This document shows positions 38,648-47,293 of a stretch of 64,000 nt of DNA, in pieces (the first letter of the stretch is position 1; the number at the start of each line of letters is the position of its first letter). Both the position numbers and the translations under genes were made by a program. The stretch comes from Telluria antibiotica (GTDB lineage: Bacteria > Pseudomonadota > Gammaproteobacteria > Burkholderiales > Burkholderiaceae_D): positions 496,001-560,000 of the forward strand of contig NZ_JAAQOM010000001.1 of NCBI RefSeq assembly GCF_011682055.1. Reading direction: 5' to 3'. A model generated the notes under the pieces. It ran no database searches. It was not told where the DNA came from and saw only the letters and a list, made by a program, of their open reading frames with translations.

Positions 38648-40141
38648 CTAAACGCCTATCGGAAACACGATGGTTTTCTCCTGTGTGTACTCGTTCAACC
38701 AGTGTTCGCCGTATTCGCGTCCGAGGCCGGAACGTTTGTAGCCGCCGAATGGCGCATCCATCAACCGGTACAGGCCGCCATTGATGACCACGCCGCCGGT
38801 ACGCACCTGCAGCGCCATCTCGTAAGCCTTGGCCGGATCGCGCGAGTGAATGCCGCCATACAGGCCGTACCGGCTGTCGTTGGCGATGGCAATCGCTTCG
38901 TCGTCCGTGTCGAAGCCGATCACGCACGCCACCGGTCCGAAGATTTCGTTCTGGGCGATGGACATGCCGTTGTCGACGTCGTCGAACACCGTCACGTTAT
39001 GGAAATAGCCTTTACCTAGGTGAGCCGGACGCCCACCGCCGATCACCAGGCGCGCGCCCTCGTCCCGTCCCCGCGCGACCATGCTTTCGACGCGCTCGCG
39101 CGCCACCGCCCGGATCAGCGGGCCGACCACCGTATGGGGATCCGCCGGGTCGCCGACGACGAGCTGGCTGGCGACCGCGCGCATGGTCTCGATATAGGCG
39201 GGCCGGATCGCGTTGTGCACCAGATGGCGCGTCGCCAGCGCGCAGCCTTGGCCGCAATGGGTCGAGACCTGGAACAGCCCCTCCATGGCAGCCTTCTGCA
39301 CGTCGGCGTCGGCGCGGACGATCAGCGCCGACTTGCCGCCCAGTTCGAGGAGCGAACGCTTGATGGTCGGCGCGCCCTGGGCAAGGATGGCGGCGCCGAC
39401 GGCATCCGAACCGGTGAACGTCACCATGTCGACGCCAGCGTCGGACGTCAGCAGCCGCGCGACGTCCGCGTCGCCGGTGACGACATTCAATACCCCGGGC
39501 GGCAAGCCGATCTCGCTGGCGATCTCGCCGAACAGCAAGGCCGAGAACGGCGTGTACGGCGAGGGCTTGAGGATGACGGTATTGCCCGCCAACAGGGCCG
39601 GCACCAGTTTCGACAGGTTGGTGAGAAACGGCGCGTTGTACGGGGTAATGGCGCTCACGACGCCGACCGGCTCGCGTACGATGGTGCCGCCGCCCAGCAG
39701 GCGCGGCCCGGCCGGCGCGAACGGGGACGGCGCGGACTCCACCGGCAAGTGGCGCTCGGTCGGGACCAGCGCGCGCGCGATCGCGGCCGCGAAGATCTCC
39801 ATCGGCCGCGCAAAGAACATGCCTTCCGCCAATCCGTGCGTGATGCCGCCCTCGGCGATCATCAGCGCCTTGATCTGCGCGGCGCGGCTGGCCAGCGCCG
39901 CGTGCATCCTGCGCATCGTGTCGACGCGCGCGGCCGGGGTCATGCGCGGCCAGGGGCCGCTGTCGAAGGCCTGGCGTGCGGCTCCCACGGCGGCGCCGGC
40001 CTCGGCCAGTCCGCCGACGGGTTCCATGCCGATGACGTCCTCGGTGGCGGGATTGAGGACAGGCTCGGTCTGGCCCGACAGCGGCGCGTGCCACTCGCCG
40101 TTGATGTAGAGCCGATCGAGATGGGTAAAGGGAATGCTCAT
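38648..40141 (-). CDS. NAD(P)-dependent aldehyde dehydrogenase
   Basis: 497 residues. Catalytic C300 in THCGQGC, general-base E266 in LLELGGKSA, cofactor motif TFTGSDAVGA and VSAITPYNAPF are all present, as is the C-terminal PFGGYKRSGLGRE. It oxidises an aldehyde to the acid, presumably the product of the alcohol oxidase-type enzyme encoded 25 bases upstream. Last gene of its operon. The specific aldehyde is unknown. Confidence 0.93.
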   Translation of the reverse strand: MSIPFTHLDRLYINGEWHAPLSGQTEPVLNPATEDVIGMEPVGGLAEAGAAVGAARQAFDSGPWPRMTPAARVDTMRRMHAALASRAAQIKALMIAEGGITHGLAEGMFFARPMEIFAAAIARALVPTERHLPVESAPSPFAPAGPRLLGGGTIVREPVGVVSAITPYNAPFLTNLSKLVPALLAGNTVILKPSPYTPFSALLFGEIASEIGLPPGVLNVVTGDADVARLLTSDAGVDMVTFTGSDAVGAAILAQGAPTIKRSLLELGGKSALIVRADADVQKAAMEGLFQVSTHCGQGCALATRHLVHNAIRPAYIETMRAVASQLVVGDPADPHTVVGPLIRAVARERVESMVARGRDEGARLVIGGGRPAHLGKGYFHNVTVFDDVDNGMSIAQNEIFGPVACVIGFDTDDEAIAIANDSRYGLYGGIHSRDPAKAYEMALQVRTGGVVINGGLYRLMDAPFGGYKRSGLGREYGEHWLNEYTQEKTIVFPIGV

Positions 40142-40166
40142 GTGTGTTCTCTCTCTTCCAAAGTGG

Positions 40167-41813
40167 TCAGGGCAGGACGGCGTTGGTGGCGGCAGGCGGC
40201 CGGACGGCGGGCGCGGCCGGGGAATCCGATGCGAGGATCAGTTCGGCAGCACGCATCGCGATGGCCATGGCCGGACCATTGGTGTTGCCCGATATGAGGG
40301 TCGGCATGATCGACGTGTCCACCACGCGCAGCCCTTCCACGCCACGGACACGCAGGTGTGGATCGACCACGGCGCCGGGGTCCGCCCCCATGCGGCAGGT
40401 GCCGGCCGCGTGGAAGGCGGTGGAGCCATGGGTGAAGAACGCTTCGGCGATCTCCTCGTCGCTCGCGCAGGCGGGCCCCGGCTGGGTCTCGGCCACCACG
40501 TACGGGCGCAGCGCCGGCTGCATCAGCATCTTGCGCATGAAGCGCACGAGGTCGATCGAATGGCGGCGGTCGTTGGCCGTGCTGAGGTAGTTCGCGTCGA
40601 TGAGGGGGGCGGCATCGGGGTCGGCGCTCGAAATGGCGACCGATCCTTCGCTGTCCGGATTGGTGAAATAGCCGACCCAGGTCATGCCCTGCTCTTTTTC
40701 GAGGACGATCTTGCCGTCCTCCACGCCGATCGAATACAGGCCGATACCCAGCTCGGCATCCGGGCGCGCGAGCTCGGGACGCGTCTTCACGAACGCGCAC
40801 ACCTCGTGTGCCGCGTGCGTCATCGGACCGCTCCCGCCCGTGAAGTAGCGCAACAGGTTCTTGAGCAGCCGTACGCCGGCGAACTCACGGTTCAGACTGC
40901 CGCTCCTGACGCGCACCTGCAGCATGATGCAGCGGTGCTCGAGCAGATGCCGTCCCACCGCGGCGATGTCCGCCACCAGCGGGATCCCGTGCCGCGCCAG
41001 CAGCGCCGCGGGACCGACGCCCGACAGCTGCAGCAGCTTCGGTGTGTTCAGTGCCCCGGCCGACAGGATGACTTCACGCCGCGCCCGCGCCACCGCGACC
41101 GTACCGCCTGCGCGCAGTTCAACCCCGACCGCGCGGCCGCCCTCGAACACGACCCGCAGCACGTCGGTTCCGGTGCGCACGTCGAGATTGCGGCGCGCGC
41201 GCGCCGGCGCCAGGAACGCCCTGGCCGCGCTCCAGCGCCGTCCGCGCCATATCGTACGCGGCTGATAGCCGATGCCGCCGTGGAGTGCCGCGTTGATGTC
41301 GTCGACGCGCGGCACCCCGGCCTGCCCGGCGGCGGCGATCACGGCCTCGCACAGCGGATGTCCGGCCGGATGCATCGACACCTTCAGCGGGCCGCCGGCG
41401 CCGCGCGCTTCCGATGCCCCGAGCTCGTGGTCTTCCATGGCGCGGTAGCAGCGCCCGATGTCCTTCCAGCCCCAGCCGGTACAGCCGGCGGCTTCCCACG
41501 CGTCGTATTCGGCAGGATGGCCGCGCAGGTACACCATGCCGTTGATCGAACTGGAGCCACCGAGCGTGCGGCCCTTGAGCCAGTCTTCGGTGTCGCGGCC
41601 CGCGCCTTTGGAGGCGGAATAGCTCCAGACATGCGGATTGCCGGGCGTGAGCATCTTGCCGATCCCCCGCGGCATTTGGATCAATGCGTGGCTGTCCGCG
41701 GGACCGCTTTCGATCAGCAGGACGGTCGTGCCGGGATCGGCCGACAGGCGGTTGGCCAGCACACAGCCCGCCGAGCCGGCGCCGACGATGATGAAATCGT
41801 ATTCCTGGTTCAT
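40167..41813 (-). CDS. GMC-family FAD alcohol dehydrogenase (choline-dehydrogenase-like)
   Basis: 548 residues from MNQEYDFIIVG, with AGGAGA upstream. FAD-binding GxGxxG (VGAGSAGCVLANRLS), GMC signature 1 (GRTLGGSSSINGMVYLRG), signature 2 (SAGALNTPKLLQLSGVG), and the active-site His region (STAFHAAGTCRMG) with the C-terminal Asn (SGNTNGPAMAIAMRA) are intact. It oxidises an alcohol, and the product would pass to the adjacent aldehyde dehydrogenase. Cytoplasmic; no signal peptide. Confidence 0.93.
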   Translation of the reverse strand: MNQEYDFIIVGAGSAGCVLANRLSADPGTTVLLIESGPADSHALIQMPRGIGKMLTPGNPHVWSYSASKGAGRDTEDWLKGRTLGGSSSINGMVYLRGHPAEYDAWEAAGCTGWGWKDIGRCYRAMEDHELGASEARGAGGPLKVSMHPAGHPLCEAVIAAAGQAGVPRVDDINAALHGGIGYQPRTIWRGRRWSAARAFLAPARARRNLDVRTGTDVLRVVFEGGRAVGVELRAGGTVAVARARREVILSAGALNTPKLLQLSGVGPAALLARHGIPLVADIAAVGRHLLEHRCIMLQVRVRSGSLNREFAGVRLLKNLLRYFTGGSGPMTHAAHEVCAFVKTRPELARPDAELGIGLYSIGVEDGKIVLEKEQGMTWVGYFTNPDSEGSVAISSADPDAAPLIDANYLSTANDRRHSIDLVRFMRKMLMQPALRPYVVAETQPGPACASDEEIAEAFFTHGSTAFHAAGTCRMGADPGAVVDPHLRVRGVEGLRVVDTSIMPTLISGNTNGPAMAIAMRAAELILASDSPAAPAVRPPAATNAVLP

Positions 41814-41854
41814 GTTGTCTCCTGAATTCGGTGGCGTACGGGCGCCACCGCGGG

Positions 41855-43219
41855 TCAACGCGTGGTTTCGCGCGCGACCATGGCCTCCACCGTCATTTCC
41901 CTTTCAGGCAACGCACTGCCCGGAATCAGGAAACCTCCGACCGAGGCATCGCCCAGCACCGCGTAATTGCTGCGATTGAAGTCGTACGTGACGCTCTTGA
42001 GGGCCAGCGGAATCGCGTGGTCGTAGGCCTGGAAGACCGAATTGAACATCGAGCGGTACAGTTCACCGTTATGGTCGAGCGAATCGAACCCGCCGGCGCC
42101 GTATGTGTCCTCGTCGACGTAGTACGTGCGCTTGGAATACGCGTGGCGGAACCCCGGTTTGAGGGTCGCCTCGACGACCCAGACGCGGTGCAGCTCCCAC
42201 CGTTCGCAGCCTGGGTTCACATGCTTCGGCGTGAACTGCGCTTCGTCCTTGCATTCGAAATTGAACTTGTAGCTGTTGTAGGGAATGAACATCTCCTTCT
42301 TGCCGAGCAACTTGAAGTCGAAGCGGTCCATCTTCCCCGAGAACATGAACAGCTCGTCGTACAGGATTACGCCGCCCAGGGCGCTGACCGGCGTGTCGTA
42401 GACGAACTCGGGCGCCAGCTTCACCCGCCGCTGGCCGGGGCTGTAGCTCCACGCGCGCCGCGGCTTGTCGACGGTATCGAGGTAATCGGCGATCAGCTCG
42501 GCCTGTCCCGACTTGCGCGCCGGGGCGTTGGTCAGCGCGAACGCGCGCCAGTACAGCTGAGGATCGCGGTCGGCAAGGCCGGTCTGGTAATACGGCTTCT
42601 CGACCTGGGTGTACTGGTCCGACGTCATCGTGGGCCGGCCGCTCGCATCGACGATCCACGACCGGCCGTTCGCGGTGGTGAAGCCGTTGTCGCCGACATA
42701 CCGCAACAGCACATTCCACATGACCTCGTAGCCGTTCGTGGGGATGGGGAATGGCAGGCCGCCGCGGCACGCCGTATCGACCGCATAGTTGTCCTTCAGG
42801 GTCTTGCAGGTGGTGGCGTTGCGCACGGTCGCCTTCAGCACGTGGTCGGGCAAGGCGGCACTGCGGTGCGTCGGGTAGATGTCGAGGTAGTAGTCGGGAT
42901 TCTGCCGCAGCAGCTTCTTCTGCCCGGCGCTCAGCTTGTCCGCATACTGCTCCATGTTGCCGGCATTGATCCGGTACAGCGGTTTCTCGTCCCTGTAGGG
43001 ATCGACCCAGAACCCGCTGTCGCGCCTGAAGCCCGGCGGCGCCTTGGTCAGGCCGCCCGTGTACGCCGGGATCGTGCCTTCCTTGTTGCCGGCCTTGATC
43101 GCGCCGAATTCGGTCAGGGTCGTGCCGAGTTGCCTGGCTTCGTCATTGCCGACGGCGGCCAGCGCACGGGTTGCCGCGAGCGCCATCAGGACGGCGCAAT
43201 ACAGGTGCTTGATAGTCAT
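41855..43219 (-). CDS. DUF1329 periplasmic protein (first copy)
   Basis: 454 residues from MTIKHLYCAVLM, with GGAGA upstream and a signal peptide ending ATRALA-AV. It carries the DUF1329 hallmarks GTIPAYTGGLTKAP, PGQRRVKLAPEFVYDTP, KMDRFDFKLLGKKEM and RRTYYVDEDTYGAG-type segments (KRTYYVDEDTY). Family members are large beta-rich envelope proteins almost always paired with DUF1302, as here (the upstream gene ends 19 bases before). The pairing suggests handling of hydrophobic molecules between the outer membrane and an exporter or importer. Closely similar to the copy at 57767-59122. Confidence 0.92.
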   Translation of the reverse strand: MTIKHLYCAVLMALAATRALAAVGNDEARQLGTTLTEFGAIKAGNKEGTIPAYTGGLTKAPPGFRRDSGFWVDPYRDEKPLYRINAGNMEQYADKLSAGQKKLLRQNPDYYLDIYPTHRSAALPDHVLKATVRNATTCKTLKDNYAVDTACRGGLPFPIPTNGYEVMWNVLLRYVGDNGFTTANGRSWIVDASGRPTMTSDQYTQVEKPYYQTGLADRDPQLYWRAFALTNAPARKSGQAELIADYLDTVDKPRRAWSYSPGQRRVKLAPEFVYDTPVSALGGVILYDELFMFSGKMDRFDFKLLGKKEMFIPYNSYKFNFECKDEAQFTPKHVNPGCERWELHRVWVVEATLKPGFRHAYSKRTYYVDEDTYGAGGFDSLDHNGELYRSMFNSVFQAYDHAIPLALKSVTYDFNRSNYAVLGDASVGGFLIPGSALPEREMTVEAMVARETTR

Positions 43220-43238
43220 TTGCTGTCTCCAGAGGTGG

Positions 43239-44924
43239 TCAGAAGCCTGCCTTGAAAGTGAATACGAGCCAGCCGCGGTCGTTGTTGCCGACACTGCCGT
43301 TGCCGCCGATGAGCACGGTTCCGGTCGGGTCGTACCTGCCGGGCGCATGCGCATCGGCGTACTGCAGCGAGAATTCGTAGCGTTGGGCGAAGGTCATCTT
43401 TGCGCCGACCGACCACGAGAGCGACTTTTCGTTCCCGCCGCCGGCGCTGGCCGCGTTGCCAGTCAGGCCATAGTTCAGGGACAGCGGAAGATCCAGGTCC
43501 CAGGACGGGAGCACTTGCAGGTACTGCGGCGTGAACAGCAAGGCGAGCGCCGCATAGTCCTTCGTCGAGCATCCATCGCGCCTGCCGCCAGGGGCACCGT
43601 CCGGCGCCACGCACGCCGTCTCGCCCGTGCCTTTGTACAGTTCGCGATGCCGGGTCACTTTCAAAAGGCGGCTGTACGCGACCTCGGCGACAAAGCTTCC
43701 CGTGTCCCAGAAGCGGGAGGCAGGCAGCAGGTAGACGCCGTTCGCCACGACGTGCAGCGTATTGCCGCGTGGCCCCTCCTGGTCGAGCGGACTGACGGCA
43801 TCGGTGTTCAGCGCCCCACCCTTGCGCACCGAGATATCGGTGGCGACGCTGACCGGACCCACGACGCGGGCGGCGCTCACGCCGACGAGTTTTACGCCGG
43901 TCGGATAAGCCAGGCGATAGGCGGTCGGCACGGTGCCCACGCCAGGCACCGTCACGAACCCGGTCAGGTTCGGGCCGAACCAGGGGTTGTAGTCGTCGAA
44001 TTCGCGGTAGTAGAGCCCGAGGCTCGATTCGATGGCCTCGAGATTCAGCTTCGCACTCACGCCCGAGTTGCCGCGCTTGCCCGGCATGAGCGATGGGGCA
44101 CGCGCCAGCGTGGCGCCGTTGGGCGCGACCGGCAGGCGGTCGGGCCCCTCGAAAAACGGATCGGCCGGCCCGAAAAACGTGCCGCCGTAGGGCAGGCGCG
44201 ACTCATGCCAGCCATAGAAATACTGCCCGGCCAGCGCCAGCGCCGGCGATACCTGCGCCTTCAGGAACAGTTGCGACTCCGGCAGGAACACTTCCTTGGT
44301 TTCGATGCCGGGACTCGTGACCGCCTTGACGCCGTCGATCGGCGATTGCGAGTACGAAATGGCATGCGCCCCGATCAGCAGGCCTTCGCCGAAATAGTTG
44401 GTCTGCCGTCCGAGCTTGACGTTGACCGGCATGACCCCGAATTTGACGTTGCCCCAGACGAAGGCATCGAGCACTTCGCCGGAAGGACCATTGACGTAGC
44501 GCGCGACGTGCGAATTGTAGCGGTCGCCGATATAGCTCGACGCGTAGCCGGGCACCCGGCTGCGCACCGCATGGTCGTCGTAGGCATTGTCGTACCACGC
44601 GGCGGCGCTGACCCGGGCACCGAGCAGGCTGCGGTAGCTCAGGTCGATCTCGCTGAGCAGGTCGACCCGGTTGGTCACGACATCGCCGCGGTCGAACTTT
44701 CCGTCCGATTCGTCGTAAGTCGGGTTGTTCAGGATGCGCGTATCGGGTCGCTCGGCGCGCACGCCCAGGTTGTAGCGCAGGGTGTTATCCCAGCGTAGCT
44801 TGAGGTCGCGGTTGCCCGTCTGGATATCGATCGCGGACGCACCGCCCGTCCACGCCATCAACAACATCACCGATACGCCGCGCAGGGCCAGCCCTGCAGG
44901 CATCCGCATTCCGATGCTTCTCAT
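43239..44924 (-). CDS. DUF1302 outer-membrane beta-barrel protein (first copy)
   Basis: 561 residues with signal peptide (VSVMLLMAWTGGASA-ID). Barrel-like alternation follows, with family motifs LRWDNTLRYNLGVR, DRGDVVTNRVDLLSEIDL, VNVKLGRQTNYFGEGLL and the C-terminal WLVFTFKAGF ending in aromatic Phe. DUF1302 proteins are predicted outer-membrane channels for hydrophobic growth substrates. It is the first gene of the DUF1302-DUF1329-GMC-ALDH operon, divergent from the Lrp regulators. Ribosome site GGAGGAGA. Confidence 0.92.
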   Translation of the reverse strand: MRSIGMRMPAGLALRGVSVMLLMAWTGGASAIDIQTGNRDLKLRWDNTLRYNLGVRAERPDTRILNNPTYDESDGKFDRGDVVTNRVDLLSEIDLSYRSLLGARVSAAAWYDNAYDDHAVRSRVPGYASSYIGDRYNSHVARYVNGPSGEVLDAFVWGNVKFGVMPVNVKLGRQTNYFGEGLLIGAHAISYSQSPIDGVKAVTSPGIETKEVFLPESQLFLKAQVSPALALAGQYFYGWHESRLPYGGTFFGPADPFFEGPDRLPVAPNGATLARAPSLMPGKRGNSGVSAKLNLEAIESSLGLYYREFDDYNPWFGPNLTGFVTVPGVGTVPTAYRLAYPTGVKLVGVSAARVVGPVSVATDISVRKGGALNTDAVSPLDQEGPRGNTLHVVANGVYLLPASRFWDTGSFVAEVAYSRLLKVTRHRELYKGTGETACVAPDGAPGGRRDGCSTKDYAALALLFTPQYLQVLPSWDLDLPLSLNYGLTGNAASAGGGNEKSLSWSVGAKMTFAQRYEFSLQYADAHAPGRYDPTGTVLIGGNGSVGNNDRGWLVFTFKAGF

Positions 44925-45184
44925 GGTGTCTCCTCCAAATTGCTCTTTTTGTCACGGCCTCATGGCCGCCTGTTTCGTACGCCGCCGTGTCCTGAGGCCA
45001 AACGGGCCGCCGCCATACGTACGATAAATTTTAGCGTATACATTTCGCTCATTTTCTACGCAAAATAAAAATAAATCGATTCCTACGTGTTTATGCGTAA
45101 TATTTTGATTTAAATACTACGAATTACTCACGAGGAGTACGCCTTGCCCCACGTTCAGCGCCTGTGCTAAGGTGAGCGGTTAGC
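44925..45184. promoter_or_regulatory. AT-rich divergent control region (DUF1302 operon / Lrp regulators)
   Basis: The interval is far richer in A/T than its surroundings. It contains several CGTA/TACG-type half-sites, such as TACGTGTTTATGCGTA and the imperfect inverted repeat TTTTAGCGTA...TACGCAAAA. Repeated AT-rich half-sites are usual for Lrp/AsnC proteins, and two such regulators are encoded immediately to the right. A TAAAAT -10 candidate for the minus strand is near 45026. Confidence 0.5.
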
Positions 45185-45682
45185 ATGCAAAACGAGACAA
45201 TTGACGAGCCGATGATCCACCCAATGAAGAACGAACGGCCGCTCGACGAGCTGGACCGGGATATCCTGGGCGCCCTGCGCGCCAGTCCGCAGGAAACGAA
45301 CAAGGCGCTGGCCGACAGGTTCGGCGTGAGCGAGGTGACGATCGCGTCGCGCATCCGCGCGCTGGAAAGCGAGCGCGTGATGAAGGTGATGGCGCAGCGC
45401 GATTTCCGCGCCGCGGGCTACCACGCGTTTGCCAACGTCGACGTGTACACGGCCGGGCGACCGGTCGAAGCCATCGCGAAAGAGCTGGCGAAGCTCGACG
45501 GCCTGACCCTGATCAGCATCCTGATGGGCGATCCGTCGTTCGCACTCATGGCGATGGCGCCGGACCTGGCCGGCCTGCAGGCACTGGCCGAGGACATCGG
45601 CCGGATCAAGGGCGTGCGCTCGGTCGAACTCACCCTGTTCGCCGAGATCCTCAAGTACCGCAGCGATTTCGTGAATTTGTGA
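45185..45682 (+). CDS. Lrp/AsnC-family regulator (first of a tandem pair)
   Basis: 165 residues. The N-terminal helix-turn-helix (LDELDRDILGALRASPQETNKALADRFGVSEVTIASRIRALE) precedes an RAM-like effector domain (AFANVDVYTAG and later SVELTLFAEILKYRSD). The ATG at 45185 has AGGTGAG upstream; a second Met at about residue 14 is possible. It is divergent from the DUF1302 operon. The ligand is unknown; given the context it may be a catabolic intermediate rather than an amino acid. Confidence 0.9.
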   Translation: MQNETIDEPMIHPMKNERPLDELDRDILGALRASPQETNKALADRFGVSEVTIASRIRALESERVMKVMAQRDFRAAGYHAFANVDVYTAGRPVEAIAKELAKLDGLTLISILMGDPSFALMAMAPDLAGLQALAEDIGRIKGVRSVELTLFAEILKYRSDFVNL

Positions 45683-45692
45683 AAGGTGAAAA

Positions 45693-46151
45693 ATGACCCT
45701 GAAACTGGACGAGACCGATACCGCCATCATCGACTTGCTGCGGGAGAACGGCCGGATGAGCAATCGCGAGGTCGGACGCGCCTTGCAGATCTCCGAAGGC
45801 ACCGTGCGCCAGCGCCTCAGGAAGCTCATCGAAGGCAAGGCCGTCCGGCTCGGCATGGTCACCGACTTCGAGGCCAGCGGTCTGGGGACCGGCGTCATCC
45901 TGCGCATCAAGTCACTGCCTGGACAGGCACGCAGGATCGCCGAGCGGCTGGCGCAGCTGGACGCCTGCACGTTCGTCGCGCTGTCGATGGGACGGTTCGA
46001 CGTCGTCGCGGTCCTCGTCAGCAAGAGCCGTACCGAAGCGGCCGAGATGGTCGACAACGACATCAAGGGCATTCCGGGCGTGCACGCGGTCGAGATCCAG
46101 GAACCGGTGAGCTATGCCAGGCACCGGTACGACCTCGTCTATATCACCTGA
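45693..46151 (+). CDS. Lrp/AsnC-family regulator (second of a tandem pair)
   Basis: 152 residues. HTH: LDETDTAIIDLLRENGRMSNREVGRALQISEGTVRQRLRKLIEG; RAM-like domain follows (GVILRIKSLPGQARRIAERL, VVAVLVSKSR). It starts 10 bases after the first regulator (AAAGGTG upstream), so the two are made together. They are distinctly diverged, not a recent duplication. Lrp proteins form dimers and octamers, so hetero-assembly is possible. Confidence 0.9.
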   Translation: MTLKLDETDTAIIDLLRENGRMSNREVGRALQISEGTVRQRLRKLIEGKAVRLGMVTDFEASGLGTGVILRIKSLPGQARRIAERLAQLDACTFVALSMGRFDVVAVLVSKSRTEAAEMVDNDIKGIPGVHAVEIQEPVSYARHRYDLVYIT

Positions 46152-46193
46152 ACCATCGGAAAATAGATCAGGCCTCGGGAGTCGCGTGAGCGA

Positions 46194-47273
46194 TCAGTTC
46201 ACGGGGAAGTGGGTCTGGAACCAGTGCAGTGCCGCGCCGTACCAGGTCTGCGATTGCAGCGTCAGGTTCAGGTTGTGACCGGCATTGGGCAGCACGTACG
46301 CCTCCAGCGGCGTGGCGGCCGCGAAGAACGGCAGCTCGGCGGCCCGCAACGTGGCGGCGCTGCTGCAGTCGGTAGTGGAGCCGCCGCCGCCCTGGCTGCA
46401 GAATGCGATGTCGTTCATGCCGTTGGCCACCAGCACCGGCACGCGAATGCCGCCGGCATCGACGGCAAGGTAATCGGCGGCGTTCAGGAAGCCCGAGAGC
46501 TCGCTGTGCGTGGCCTCGTCAGCGGCAATCAGCGCCGGGTCGGCGTCACCCGATTGATAGAACACCGCGCGGCCCTGGAGCACGCTCAGATACCCGAGGT
46601 CGCCGGCGGGAATGTTGGCCTTCGTGATCGGGTCGTTCAGCGCCGGCACCACGCTGGCCGTCAACTTGCCGAAGCCTGCGCCGCCCAGGGAATGCGAGAA
46701 GCCGGACAGCAGCATGCCGTCGACACCGCCGTACTGCGCCACGCCGCCGAGCACCACCAGCGAACCGATGGAATGCCCGACGACGACGATCTTGCCATAC
46801 GAGTCGCCCAGCGCCCCGGCACGTACGGCGCTCACCACTTGCGCCACCGCCTTCGCTGCCGTGGCATAGGTCACCTGATCGCTCGGCGGGTGTGTGCTCT
46901 TGCCGACGCCGAGCTGGTCGATGGCCAAGGTGGCATAGCCCGCACGGTTCATATGGTTCGAGTACGAGTAGCGGCCCTCGAACCCGGGGAAATTCCAGTA
47001 GGTGTGCGAGTAGGTCGCGCCATGCACGAGCACTTGCAGCACCTTGGCGCCAGGGCCATCCGCCGGGCGGCACCACTGGCCGTAGATATGGCCGGCATCC
47101 ACCGCGATCGAGACATCGCTGCAGATGGGCGCATGATCGCTGCCGCCGCCGCAGCCAGCGAGCGCCGTTGCCGCCAGGGCCATCGATGCCAGGGCGCGCA
47201 GGGCCCGGGCGGCGCCACCACGCCTTGCCTGCGCCGGTGCCGCCACCGTCGTCTTCATGTCTATCGATTTCAT
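46194..47273 (-). CDS. Lipoprotein alpha/beta hydrolase
   Basis: 359 residues from MKSIDMKTTVAA (GGAGA upstream). The lipobox in ATALAGCGGGSDH indicates an envelope lipoprotein. Nucleophile elbow VVGHSIGSLVV, acid in VANGMNDIAFC and catalytic His in PNAGHNLNLTLQ complete the triad. Oxyanion segment LVHGATYSHTYW. It is the last gene of the twelve-gene operon, 20 bases after the MFS gene. An esterase acting on the incoming or exported substrate is the likeliest role; the actual ester is unknown. Confidence 0.88.
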   Translation of the reverse strand: MKSIDMKTTVAAPAQARRGGAARALRALASMALAATALAGCGGGSDHAPICSDVSIAVDAGHIYGQWCRPADGPGAKVLQVLVHGATYSHTYWNFPGFEGRYSYSNHMNRAGYATLAIDQLGVGKSTHPPSDQVTYATAAKAVAQVVSAVRAGALGDSYGKIVVVGHSIGSLVVLGGVAQYGGVDGMLLSGFSHSLGGAGFGKLTASVVPALNDPITKANIPAGDLGYLSVLQGRAVFYQSGDADPALIAADEATHSELSGFLNAADYLAVDAGGIRVPVLVANGMNDIAFCSQGGGGSTTDCSSAATLRAAELPFFAAATPLEAYVLPNAGHNLNLTLQSQTWYGAALHWFQTHFPVN

Positions 47274-47293
47274 CGTGTTATCTCCGTCTCTTT

